Assembly (NCBI GenBank): GCA_045801465.1
Contig: JBJMSU010000041.1
Span: 1 to 43,068, forward strand
Length of the DNA stretch: 43,068 nt
DNA from: DATFWC01 sp045801465
GTDB lineage: Bacteria; Pseudomonadota; Alphaproteobacteria; Rhizobiales; Xanthobacteraceae
Reading direction: 5' to 3'
Part shown: positions 33,267 to 43,068 of the stretch, piece after piece
How the letters are laid out: each line of letters starts with the position of its first letter
Numbering within the stretch: the first letter of the stretch is position 1
Notes under the pieces: generated by a model
The model's database searches: none
What the model saw: the letters and a program-made list of their open reading frames with translations, nothing else
What the model was told of the DNA's origin: nothing
Translations under genes and position numbers: made by a program

Positions 33267-34235
33267 TTAGTCCACGGCTGCGCCCGCGGCCTCGACCACT
33301 TTGGCCCAGCGGGCAATCTCGGCCGCCACGAAGCGCGTCAGATCCTCGGGTGCTCCGCTCTCCACCGGCACGAGGCCGATCTTTTCGATCTGCCGGCGCG
33401 CGTCGGCCGTCGCCATGATGGCTTTCAGCTCGGCGTGCAGCTTGTCGACAATCTCCTTCGGCGTGTTCGCCGGCGCGACCACCATCTGCCAGGCGGCCGC
33501 GTCGAATCCGGGAACGCCCTGGTCGGCGATCGGGGGGATCTCCGGGGCAGCAGGAGCGGGGATCTTGGTGGTGACGCCCAGCGCGCGCACTTTGCCTTCG
33601 CGGATGAGCGGCAGCGACGAGGCGAAATCGGTCATCATGACTTCGAGGCGTCCGCCCATCAAATCGGTCATGGCTGCCACCGCGGCCTTGTAAGGGGCAT
33701 GCACCATACGAATGCCGGTCATGCTGCTGAACAGCTCGGCATAGAGGTGAAACGGCGTGCCCGGTCCGGTCGAGCCGTACGTGAAAGCACGAGGCTTCTG
33801 CTTTGCCAGCTCGATGAAATCCTCTAACGAGCGCACCGGCAGCTCGTTGTTGACCACCAGTACGAACGGCACCGTGGCAATCAGCGCCAGGGGCGCAAAA
33901 TCTTTGGCCGGATCGTAGGGCAGCTTCTTGTGCAGGCTCGCATTGATGGCGAGCGGTGTGCTGGTGCCCATCAGCAACGTGTAGCCGTCGGGCACCGCCT
34001 TGGCGACGCTGCTGGCGGCGATCACCGTGCCGGCGCCCGGCCGGTTCTCGACCACGAACGACTTGCCCAGCCGGTCCGACAATTTGGCCGCGAGGATGCG
34101 CGCCAGCAGGTCGGTGGCGGCGCCGGCGCCGGTGGGCACGACAAAGGTCACGTTGCGGTTCGGGTAGTCCTGGGCTGCCGCAATGCACGCGCCGAACCCG
34201 GCAATGATCGCGAAGGATGCCAGCGTGCGATGCAT
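33267..34235 (-). CDS. third Bug/TctC-family binding protein
   Basis: 322 aa with a signal peptide (MHRTLASFAIIAGFGACIAAAQ). Family opening YPNRNVTFVVPTGAGAATD, then ENRPGAGTVIAASSVA and PDGYTLLMGTSTPLA, and the C-terminal APANTPKEIVDKLH block. No TctA/TctB genes are near. It is divergent from an amidohydrolase gene 108 bp away, and Bug-amidohydrolase pairs are common, so it may capture that enzyme's substrate, which is an inference from position. GGGGAGG lies about 10 nt before the start. Its stop is 1 bp from msrP's stop in the opposite direction. Confidence 0.92.
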   Translation of the reverse strand: MHRTLASFAIIAGFGACIAAAQDYPNRNVTFVVPTGAGAATDLLARILAAKLSDRLGKSFVVENRPGAGTVIAASSVAKAVPDGYTLLMGTSTPLAINASLHKKLPYDPAKDFAPLALIATVPFVLVVNNELPVRSLEDFIELAKQKPRAFTYGSTGPGTPFHLYAELFSSMTGIRMVHAPYKAAVAAMTDLMGGRLEVMMTDFASSLPLIREGKVRALGVTTKIPAPAAPEIPPIADQGVPGFDAAAWQMVVAPANTPKEIVDKLHAELKAIMATADARRQIEKIGLVPVESGAPEDLTRFVAAEIARWAKVVEAAGAAVD

Positions 34236-34343
34236 GGGACCACGTCCTCCCCGGCGCGCATCCGCGCTCGTTCGGTGATTATCGACACCGGAAAGGCACG
34301 ATGTCTATGCTGGCCCCTGGCTTGCCCGAGCGGGGAGTAGGCG

Positions 34344-35357
34344 ATGCGTTACATCGATGCATTCAATCATTTCTTTCCCAGCGCATTTTTCCAAGAGATG
34401 CTGCAGACGCCGGCCGGCTCGAAGGATCTGGGAAAACGCATGCGCGGCATTCCGGCGGTGCACGACATCGACGTACGCCGTCGCGTGGTCGAGGAATTCG
34501 ACGACTACACGCAGGTCTTGTCGCTGGGACTCCCGCCGGCCGAGCTGCTGGTGGGCCCCGAGCAATCGCCCGAGCTCAACCGCATCGGCAATGACGGCCT
34601 CGCCGAGCTGGTAGCGAAATATCCCGACCGGTTCGTCGGCTATGCGGCCTCCTTGCCGATGGACGTACCGGACGCGGCGGCACGCGAAGCCGAGCGCGTG
34701 CTGGCGGCAGGGGCCAATGCGCTGCAGCTCTTCACCAACGTCAAGGGGTTGCCGCTCGACGATCCACGCTTCTTGCCGATCTTCGAGATCGCGGCCAAAG
34801 CCGGCCGGCCGATTCTGCTGCACCCGGTGCGTACGCCGGCGACGGCGGACTACGCATCCGAGACGTTCTCGCGCTACGAGATCTGGACGATCCTGGGGTG
34901 GCCCTACGAGACCAGCGTCGCCATGGCGCGGCTGGTGTTTTCCGGAGTCCTCGACCGCTTTCCGGACCTGAAGGTGGTGACGCATCACCTCGGCGCGATG
35001 ATCCCGTATTTCTCGGATCGGATCAGATATGGCTGGCACCAGCTCGGCACGCGCACGTCGGGTGAGGATCTCGACGCGGTGGCGAAACGGATGAAGAAGC
35101 CGGTGATCGAGTACTTCAAGGGCTTCTATGGCGACACCGCGCTGTGCGGGAGTCGTGCTTCAGTCGTCTGCGGCTTGGATTTTTTCGGCGCCGACCACGT
35201 GCTGTTCGCCACCGACTGCCCGTTCGATCCGGAAGGCGGCCGCGGCTTCATTCGCGAGGTCATCGCCGTGATGGAATCGCTCGATCTCGCGCCGGACGCG
35301 CGGGAAAAAATCTGCTTCCGCAATGCCGAGCGCCTGTTCGGACTTGGCAACGGTTGA
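34344..35357 (+). CDS. amidohydrolase-family protein (ACMSD/decarboxylase-like)
   Basis: 337 aa TIM-barrel of the amidohydrolase_2 group, which contains aminocarboxymuconate-semialdehyde and dihydroxybenzoate decarboxylases. H160 (ILLHPVR), H214-H215 (VTHHLG) and D291 (FATDCPF) are at the expected ligand places. The usual N-terminal HxH is changed: the start reads D5-A-F-N8-H9-F-F, so the first His is Phe. The clade with DAFNHFFP may bind metal differently. GGGGAG lies 9 nt before the ATG. Reaction and substrate unknown. Divergent from the Bug gene. Confidence 0.87.
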   Translation: MRYIDAFNHFFPSAFFQEMLQTPAGSKDLGKRMRGIPAVHDIDVRRRVVEEFDDYTQVLSLGLPPAELLVGPEQSPELNRIGNDGLAELVAKYPDRFVGYAASLPMDVPDAAAREAERVLAAGANALQLFTNVKGLPLDDPRFLPIFEIAAKAGRPILLHPVRTPATADYASETFSRYEIWTILGWPYETSVAMARLVFSGVLDRFPDLKVVTHHLGAMIPYFSDRIRYGWHQLGTRTSGEDLDAVAKRMKKPVIEYFKGFYGDTALCGSRASVVCGLDFFGADHVLFATDCPFDPEGGRGFIREVIAVMESLDLAPDAREKICFRNAERLFGLGNG

Positions 35358-35375
35358 GTGACGCAAGTTCAGGTC

Positions 35376-35406
35376 AAAGAAAAAGCCGGGCCATGAAGGC
35401 CCGGCT
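35376..35406 (-). terminator. intrinsic terminator of the AbcR-like RNA
   Basis: AGCCGGGCC (35384-35392) pairs perfectly with GGCCCGGCT (35398-35406) around a 5-nt loop, and read on the minus strand it is followed by TTTTTCTTT. This is a textbook intrinsic terminator for minus-strand transcription, so it serves the sRNA or the lsrB 3' end and not the plus-strand amidohydrolase. Confidence 0.85.
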
Positions 35407-35500
35407 GAAGTTCTTGTCGGCATGAGCCGACAATCACCTTCCAGAGGGGAACAGCTGGCTGCACCACGGTTGCCAAATCTGGGAGGATGTCGCAACCGGC
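35376..35500 (-). ncRNA. abcR: AbcR-like (alpha-r15) small RNA candidate
   Basis: On the minus strand, 130 bp after the lsrB stop, there are three hairpins in about 125 nt. Stem 1 GGTTGC/GCAACC (35468-35497) shows CATCCTCCCAGAT in its loop, an anti-Shine-Dalgarno motif as in AbcR sRNAs. Then follow TTGTCGGC TCAT GCCGACAA (35414-35433) and a GC-rich terminator hairpin. In Sinorhizobium, Agrobacterium and Brucella the AbcR sRNAs lie beside lsrB/vtlR, next to trxB and lrp, the order seen here. A single copy is present, not the common tandem pair. The 5' end is estimated. AbcR sRNAs repress mRNAs of ABC and related binding proteins, with Hfq. Confidence 0.65.
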
Positions 35501-35629
35501 TGCCTACAGCGCCCGTGAACTATGAGCTTCAATCGGTAGTCGAGCAACACAACGCCTCGCATGCCAGCCATGCGGCGCCGGCAAAAGATGGGAGATTCCG
35601 CTTCCCTGTGGCCGATCGGCAACTACCCT

Positions 35630-36520
35630 TCAGTAATGCCAGCGTTGCGCCTTCGACACGAGAAAATCGCGGAACACCTGGATGCGGGCAACCGACTTCA
35701 TCTCCTCCGCGTAGACGAAATAGGCATCGACCGCCACGGCGTCGGTGGGCCCGAAGAGCTGCACCAGGCCACCGTCCTGCTCGATGAGATAATCCGGCAG
35801 CATGGCGACCCCGAGCCCGCGCTGGCAGGCGCGCAGGAGGCCGATCACGTTGTTGATCGTCAGCACGGGGGTGCGGGGGCCTTTTCCGTCACGTCCGGCC
35901 TGAATCACCCAATTGGCGCTCTGCAGGTGGTTCGGCACGCTGCCGCCGAGCACCACGAGACGATGGTTGTCGAGGTCCTCGGGCGTGCGCGGCGTCCCGT
36001 GGCGCTTGAGATATTCCGGCGACACATAGGCATGGAAGTGCATGGAGAACAGCTTGCGCTGGATGAGGTCGGGCTGGGTCGGCGGGCGCAGCCGAATCGC
36101 GACGTCGGCCTCGCGCATGGCGAGGTCGAGCTCCTGCTCGGTGGTGATCAGGGTGATGCGGATATCAGGGTAGAGGTCGAGGAATTCGCCCAGCCGCGGG
36201 GTGAGCCAGTGCACGCCGAGCCCGGGCGTGGTGTTCACCCTGAGCTCTCCGTTCGGCTTCTCGCGGCTGTCGCTGAGTTTCGTGCGCGTCGCCTCGAGCT
36301 TCATCAGCACGTCGTGCGCGGTACGATAGAGCAGCTCGCCCTGTTCGGTCAGGATGAGGCCACGGGCGTGGCGATGGAACAGAGGCACCGACAATTCCTG
36401 TTCCAGCGCGCCGACCTGTCGCGACACCGCTGATTGCGACAGTCCGAGCTGCTCACCCGCATGGGTAAAGCTGCCCGCCTCGGCGGCGGCGTGAAAGACC
36501 TTCAGCTTGTCCCAGTCCAT
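35630..36520 (-). CDS. lsrB: LysR-type regulator LsrB/VtlR
   Basis: 296 aa. The N-terminal winged helix-turn-helix reads MDWDKLKVFHAAAEAGSFTHAGEQ with recognition part LSQSAVSRQVGALEQ, followed by VPLFHRHARGLILTEQGE. The C-terminal half is the effector-binding domain. The N-terminus and the trxB-lsrB-abcR order match S. meliloti LsrB and Brucella VtlR, which control oxidative stress, lipopolysaccharide and small-RNA genes, including AbcR2 in Brucella. The effector here is unknown. The start at 36520 follows GGGAC. It is 109 bp from trxB in the same direction and could share its transcript. Confidence 0.88.
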   Translation of the reverse strand: MDWDKLKVFHAAAEAGSFTHAGEQLGLSQSAVSRQVGALEQELSVPLFHRHARGLILTEQGELLYRTAHDVLMKLEATRTKLSDSREKPNGELRVNTTPGLGVHWLTPRLGEFLDLYPDIRITLITTEQELDLAMREADVAIRLRPPTQPDLIQRKLFSMHFHAYVSPEYLKRHGTPRTPEDLDNHRLVVLGGSVPNHLQSANWVIQAGRDGKGPRTPVLTINNVIGLLRACQRGLGVAMLPDYLIEQDGGLVQLFGPTDAVAVDAYFVYAEEMKSVARIQVFRDFLVSKAQRWHY

Positions 36521-36549
36521 GATTGCTGTGTCCCACTGGATTGTTGACC

Positions 36550-36575
36550 CTCCCCACGGGGCGGGGGAGTTTTTT
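36550..36575 (+). terminator. possible plus-strand terminator between lsrB and trxB
   Basis: CTCCCC (36550-36555) pairs with GGGGAG (36564-36569) and is followed by TTTTTT on the plus strand. No plus-strand gene ends nearby, so it may stop antisense transcription across lsrB, or be a degenerate copy of the CTCCCC palindrome family. Confidence 0.35.
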
Positions 36576-36629
36576 ACTCACGCGAATCGCAGCCCAGCAC
36601 TGCGCTTGCAACGAGTCTATCACCAGCCG

Positions 36630-37595
36630 TTATTCCGCGGCGTCGCGGCGCTCCTCCTGGGCCGCGAGAAATCGCTCCGCCTCCAGCGCGGCCATGCAGC
36701 CGAGGCCGGCGGCAGTCACTGCCTGGCGATAGACGTCATCGGTGACGTCGCCGGCCGCGAACAGCCCCGGGACCGAAGTCGTCGTCGAGTGCGGCGCGGT
36801 CTCGATGTAGCCGGAAGGCTTCATCTTCACCTGGCCTTTGACGAGATCGGTTGCCGGCACGTGGCCGATGGCAATGAAGACGCCATCGATCGGCAATTCC
36901 GCGACACCGGCGGTGTTGACGTTGCGCAGGCGAACGCCGGTTACCTTGAGCGGATCGCCGGTGCCCACCACGTCCTCGAGCACAGTGTGCCACAGAACCG
37001 AGATCTTCGGATTCTTGAACAGCCGTTCCTGCAGGATCCTCTCGGCACGCAAGCTGTCACGACGATGGACCAGGGTGACGCTGTTGGCGAAATTGGTAAG
37101 GAACAGCGCCTCTTCCACGGCCGTATTGCCGCCGCCGACCACGACCACGTTCTTGCCGCGGTAGAAGAAGCCATCGCAGGTCGCGCAAGCCGAGACACCA
37201 AAGCCTTTGAATTTCTGCTCGGACGCAAGCTCCAGCCAGCGCGCCTGGGCTCCGGTGGCGAGGATCGCGGTCTCCGCCAGATAGACGTCACCGGAATCGC
37301 AATCGAGGCGGAACGGCCGACGCGACAGATCCACCTTCGTCACATGGTCGGCGACGATATTGGTTCCGACATGGGTGGCCTGCAGCCGCATCTGCTCCAT
37401 CAGCCAGGGGCCCTGGATGACGTCGGCGAAACCCGGGTAGTTCTCCACATCGGTCGTGATGGTGAGCTGACCGCCGGGCTGAATTCCCTCGATCAGGATG
37501 GGCTCCAACATGGCACGGGCCGCATAGATGGCGGCCGTGTATCCGGCCGGTCCTGACCCTATGATAACAACTTTCGCGTGAACGGTCTTCGGCAT
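36630..37595 (-). CDS. trxB: thioredoxin-disulfide reductase
   Basis: 321 aa flavoprotein that reduces thioredoxin with NADPH. FAD site GSGPAG (13-18), redox pair C137-A-T-C140, NADPH site with GGGNTAVEEA, and the C-terminal FAD block GLFAAGDVTD are all present. Cytoplasmic. The start at 37595 follows AGGAT about 9 nt upstream. It is divergent from the Lrp-family gene at 37823, the order also found in Sinorhizobium, and lies ahead of lsrB on the same strand. Confidence 0.96.
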   Translation of the reverse strand: MPKTVHAKVVIIGSGPAGYTAAIYAARAMLEPILIEGIQPGGQLTITTDVENYPGFADVIQGPWLMEQMRLQATHVGTNIVADHVTKVDLSRRPFRLDCDSGDVYLAETAILATGAQARWLELASEQKFKGFGVSACATCDGFFYRGKNVVVVGGGNTAVEEALFLTNFANSVTLVHRRDSLRAERILQERLFKNPKISVLWHTVLEDVVGTGDPLKVTGVRLRNVNTAGVAELPIDGVFIAIGHVPATDLVKGQVKMKPSGYIETAPHSTTTSVPGLFAAGDVTDDVYRQAVTAAGLGCMAALEAERFLAAQEERRDAAE

Positions 37596-37822
37596 TCAAA
37601 TAGATCCTGGCCACCCTGCTGCATTCCCGCCCGCTCGAGGCCCGCGCACGCAAGCGCTCCATGCTGCCCTGCACAATCTAAGCCATTGCCTGAGCCATGC
37701 AAGACACGCAACGCAGGAGCTCCACAACTGTCGCGTTTCACTGGGCTGACAAGCTGTGCGCAATATTGTTTCGCATCGGTCGGGTTCGGGCTAGAAGTGG
37801 CTTGCTGTTCTGGAGGAGCCAC

Positions 37823-38311
37823 GTGCCCGGCCGTCTCGACGCGATCGATCGGAAGATCCTCAAGGAGCTTCAGGACGATGGCCGCATGACCAATGTCGAG
37901 CTGGCGCGCCGCGTCGGTATCTCGGCCCCGCCATGCCTGCGCCGGGTCCGTGCCCTCGAGCAAGCGGGATTCATCAAAGGTTACCGTGCGCTGCTCGACG
38001 AAAAGCGCCTTGGCTATGAGGTGACGGTGTTCGCCATGGTGCACCTGACGAGCCAGGCCGACGCCGACCTCAAGGCGTTCGAGGATTTCGTCCGCGCGGA
38101 GCCGCTGGTGCGCGAATGCTGGATGCTGTCCGGCGAGATCGATTTCGTGCTCAAATGCGTCGCTCCGACCTTGAGCACCTTTCAGGATTTCGTGGTGCGG
38201 CTGACGGCCGAGCCGCACGTGCGCAACGTGAAGACCTCGCTCACGCTGCGCAATTCCAAGGATGCCGCCATGGTGCCGCTGGACGCGCGGGGAGTAGTGA
38301 GTAGCTCCTAG
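37823..38311 (+). CDS. Lrp/AsnC-family transcriptional regulator
   Basis: 162 aa, typical length. The helix-turn-helix is near the N-terminus (LDAIDRKILKELQDDGRMTNVELARRVGISAPPCLRRVRALE), and the C-terminal ligand-binding (RAM) domain follows with VRECWMLSGEIDFVLKC. It responds to amino acids in known relatives. The GTG at 37823 is chosen because GGAGGAG lies 5 nt upstream. The same frame extends left to 37697 with poor composition. Divergent from trxB, with 227 bp between, in which I see nothing else. It matches the lrp place of the rhizobial lrp-trxB-lsrB block. Confidence 0.9.
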   Translation: MPGRLDAIDRKILKELQDDGRMTNVELARRVGISAPPCLRRVRALEQAGFIKGYRALLDEKRLGYEVTVFAMVHLTSQADADLKAFEDFVRAEPLVRECWMLSGEIDFVLKCVAPTLSTFQDFVVRLTAEPHVRNVKTSLTLRNSKDAAMVPLDARGVVSSS

Positions 38312-38336
38312 TTTCCTGCTCGCCGTTCACGACCCG

Positions 38337-39365
38337 CTATTCCGCCGCGGCAGCGCGCGCGTCGGCGAATGCCGGCATGACCTCGTCGGCAAACAACGCG
38401 ACGGAGCGTAGCGACTCGTCCAGCGTCATGTCGCCGAACGCGAACCACGACACGATGTAGCTGGCTCCGGTGGCCTCGATCTCGGCAGCGATGAAATCGC
38501 GCACGGTCGCCGGCGACCCGGCGATGCCGTTGTCGAGCGCCACGAGCTCGTCGAAGGTCGGCGGATAGATGCCGATGATGCGCGGCTCGACCCCATGGCG
38601 TTGGAACAGCCAGCGGAAGCTCTGGCGCCAGCGCGGGTAGGCGCGGCGCGCGATGGCCAGCGCCGCCTCATCGCTCTCGGCGACGACCACATGGCGCCCG
38701 ACGCCGAGCAATGGCGTGTCGTCTTTGCCGAGGTTTGCCCGCATGGCGCGGTAGCGATCGTTGATGGCGCGCAGGGCCGGTCGCAGGCCGAGCGAGACGA
38801 TGTTGACGTCGTTTGCGGCCGGCCAGTCGGCGTTGTCAGGGATCGTGACGCCGTACCACAGCGGCGGATGCGGACGCTGCACCGGCCGCAGGATCATCGG
38901 CACCTTGTCGAAGCGGTGGAACTTCCCCTCGAACGTCAGCTCCTCGGCGGCTAACCCCTTCAGCAGCACCTGGAAGGCCTCGTGATACCTCTCCTGAGTC
39001 TCGCCGAAGTCGAGACCATAGGCGATCGTCTCGAACGGCGAGACGCCGCGGCCGACGCCGAGCTGAAAGCGGCCGCCGCTCATCTGATCGAGCATGCAGA
39101 CTTCCTCGATCAGCCGCAGCGGATGATAGAACGGCAGCAGATAGACCATCGGGCCGAAGCGCAGCCGTGACGTGCGCTGCGCCACGCCGGCGAGGAAGAG
39201 GCCGGGCGAGGCCGCGCAGCCGAGCGGCGTCGCGTGGTGCTCGGCGAGATGATAGCCGTGGAGCCCGGCGCGATCGTAGGCCTCGACGAGGCGCAGACGG
39301 TCGGCATAGAGCTGCGCGAGCGGAACGCCCGCGTCGTCCATGTGGTCGAACACGCCGAACTTCAT
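38337..39365 (-). CDS. luciferase-like flavin-dependent monooxygenase
   Basis: 342 aa, luciferase-like (LLM) TIM-barrel: MKFGVFDHMDD, GYHLAEHHATPLGCAASPGLFLAGVAQRTSRLRFGP, then LLPFYHPLRLIEEVCMLDQMSGGRFQLGVGRGVSPFE, all in the usual order of bacterial LLM enzymes that use reduced FMN or F420. Substrate unknown. The start is fixed by GGAGG in an unusual place: it lies in the loop of a perfect 13-bp hairpin, with the ATG in one arm (see the hairpin feature). The gene is convergent with the Lrp gene (25 bp gap). Confidence 0.9.
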   Translation of the reverse strand: MKFGVFDHMDDAGVPLAQLYADRLRLVEAYDRAGLHGYHLAEHHATPLGCAASPGLFLAGVAQRTSRLRFGPMVYLLPFYHPLRLIEEVCMLDQMSGGRFQLGVGRGVSPFETIAYGLDFGETQERYHEAFQVLLKGLAAEELTFEGKFHRFDKVPMILRPVQRPHPPLWYGVTIPDNADWPAANDVNIVSLGLRPALRAINDRYRAMRANLGKDDTPLLGVGRHVVVAESDEAALAIARRAYPRWRQSFRWLFQRHGVEPRIIGIYPPTFDELVALDNGIAGSPATVRDFIAAEIEATGASYIVSWFAFGDMTLDESLRSVALFADEVMPAFADARAAAAE

Positions 39366-39392
39366 GGCAGCAAGCCTCCTGCTGCCATGAAG
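39360..39392 (-). promoter_or_regulatory. start-codon hairpin with overlapping 8-codon leader ORF
   Basis: A perfect 13-bp inverted repeat, CTTCATGGCAGCA / TGCTGCCATGAAG with a 7-nt loop, covers the start of the monooxygenase gene. In the mRNA the loop carries the Shine-Dalgarno core GGAGG, and the gene's ATG AAG lies in the 3' arm. The 5' arm has its own ATG (39388-39386), opening an 8-codon frame MAAGGLLP whose TGA overlaps the gene's ATG as ATGA. This layout suggests translational control or coupling. Confidence 0.7.
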
Positions 39393-39400
39393 CTTAGAAC

Positions 39401-39440
39401 ATGACCCCGAAAGGGGGATACCGGTTTTCGGAAAGAGTTT
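39401..39440. repeat. dispersed repeat, ATGACCCC...ACCGGTTTTCGGAAA family, short copy
   Basis: Short copy of the element at 6614-6709. It keeps ATGACCCC and GGATACCGGTTTTCGGAAA but lacks the downstream tail and much of the spacer. It lies just upstream of the monooxygenase start hairpin, between it and greA. Confidence 0.65.
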
Positions 39441-39555
39441 AGGCCATCCTATTCGGACGGCCGGCGCCCGCGCATGAGTTCACCGAAAATCGACCTCTTC
39501 GCGCTCGTGGATTTCGTATGGACGGCAGCGGCGAAGCAACGGAGGGCGGAATGCG

Positions 39556-40029
39556 TTATCGCCACTCCACCTTCACCACCTCGAAGGCTTTGGCACCGCC
39601 GGGGGTGACGACCTCGACGGAATCGCCCTTCTTCTTGCCGACCAGCGCGCGGGCGAGCGGCGAGGTGATGGAGATGCGCTTCTTCTTGGCGTCGGCCTCG
39701 GGCTCGCCGACGATCTGCCACACCTTCTTCTCGTCGGTGTCCTCGTCGACCACGGTCACGGTGGCGCCGAACGTGATGGTATCGCCGGACAGCTTGGAGA
39801 CGTCGATCACCTCGGCGCGCGCGAGCTTGTCCTCGAGCTCGGCGATGCGGCCTTCATTGTGCGCCTGCTCTTCCTTGGCGGCGTGATACTCCGCGTTCTC
39901 CGACAGATCGCCGTGGGTGCGCGCATCGGTGATTTGCTGGATGATGCGAGGCCGCTCCACCGACTGGCGCTGCTTGAGCTCGGTTTCGAGCGCGGCGTAG
40001 CCTTCGGCCGTCATCGGGATCTTGTCCAT
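39556..40029 (-). CDS. greA: transcript cleavage factor GreA
   Basis: 157 aa, the normal length. The N-terminal coiled coil holds DLSENAEYHAAKEEQAHNEGRI with the acidic tip residues (D-L-S-E-N-A-E-Y) that reach into RNA polymerase to trigger cleavage of backtracked RNA. The C-terminal FKBP-like domain has GKKKGDSVEVVTPGG. GGAGG lies about 9 nt upstream. carB lies ahead on the same strand, an arrangement known in other alphaproteobacteria. Confidence 0.97.
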   Translation of the reverse strand: MDKIPMTAEGYAALETELKQRQSVERPRIIQQITDARTHGDLSENAEYHAAKEEQAHNEGRIAELEDKLARAEVIDVSKLSGDTITFGATVTVVDEDTDEKKVWQIVGEPEADAKKKRISITSPLARALVGKKKGDSVEVVTPGGAKAFEVVKVEWR

Positions 40030-40239
40030 CGCTCACCACCTCCGACCCACCTGGTGCGTATCGCTGGTCTTGCGACCGGACTAAGCACCCCGGGCATTTC
40101 GAATCCAACGCTGCCGGCGCGACGACAGGCAATTCGTCCGAACCGGCCGCAGCGACAAAAGTTCCCGACCGCGCGCCGTTCTGGCGCCGCGACCGCGGGC
40201 CCTCTCGGTACTCATGCCGTCCAGCCGCCGATCGACCGG

Positions 40240-43068
<2,829 letters not shown>

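Overview
The window reads as chromosomal DNA of a GC-rich alphaproteobacterium of the order Hyphomicrobiales (Rhizobiales), probably near the Xanthobacteraceae/Bradyrhizobium side. Signs of this are the lrp-trxB-lsrB neighbourhood followed by an AbcR-like small RNA, a CtrA-type promoter (two TTAA-N7-TTAA boxes), tandem DUF992 proteins, many orphan periplasmic solute-binding proteins, and several families of short palindromic intergenic repeats. No tRNA, rRNA, CRISPR array, integrase or intact insertion sequence was seen. The only mobile-element trace is a 51-bp IS5-type transposase remnant.

Layout. 1-2166: gene-poor start with one orphan ABC-type binding protein and the transposase scrap. 2167-7599: minus-strand block with a metallo-beta-lactamase-fold exported hydrolase, an S9 prolyl-oligopeptidase-like peptidase, a 76-aa conserved small protein, and two tandem paralogous exported SH3-like proteins. 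7809-11006: plus-strand DUF486 membrane protein and the DUF1800/DUF1501 pair. 11278-15149: PQQ sugar dehydrogenase divergent from an operon of two Bug/TctC binding proteins and a cupin. 15141-17379: a small two-helix membrane protein under a CtrA-type promoter, a glutathione S-transferase and a PhyH-family dioxygenase. 17532-20177: an alkaline-phosphatase-superfamily membrane transferase (MdoB/LtaS-like) followed by a GT87-like membrane glycosyltransferase. 20265-25057: two ABC-type binding proteins, an aspartate aminotransferase and two DUF992 proteins. 25385-27433: an EF-G paralogue behind twin hairpin elements. 27557-32042: PfkB kinase plus glycogen phosphorylase, and a DUF421 protein with its partner. 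32297-35357: MsrP, a Bug protein and an amidohydrolase. 35376-38311: AbcR-like sRNA, lsrB, trxB and lrp. 38337-43068: a luciferase-like monooxygenase with an unusual start-codon hairpin, greA, and carB (5' end outside the window).

How the parts relate. Core genes (aatA, greA, carB, trxB, glgP) are mixed with nutrient-scavenging accessory genes. Six periplasmic binding proteins occur without any transporter membrane or ATPase subunit. The AbcR-like sRNA carries a CUCCC-type anti-Shine-Dalgarno loop, and AbcR sRNAs are known to repress binding-protein mRNAs, so the regulator and some candidate targets may lie in the same window. The observations I rate highest are the AbcR-like sRNA locus, the double CtrA promoter, the 13-bp hairpin with an 8-codon overlapping leader ORF at the monooxygenase start, the twin dyads before the EF-G paralogue, and that paralogue's missing catalytic histidine.
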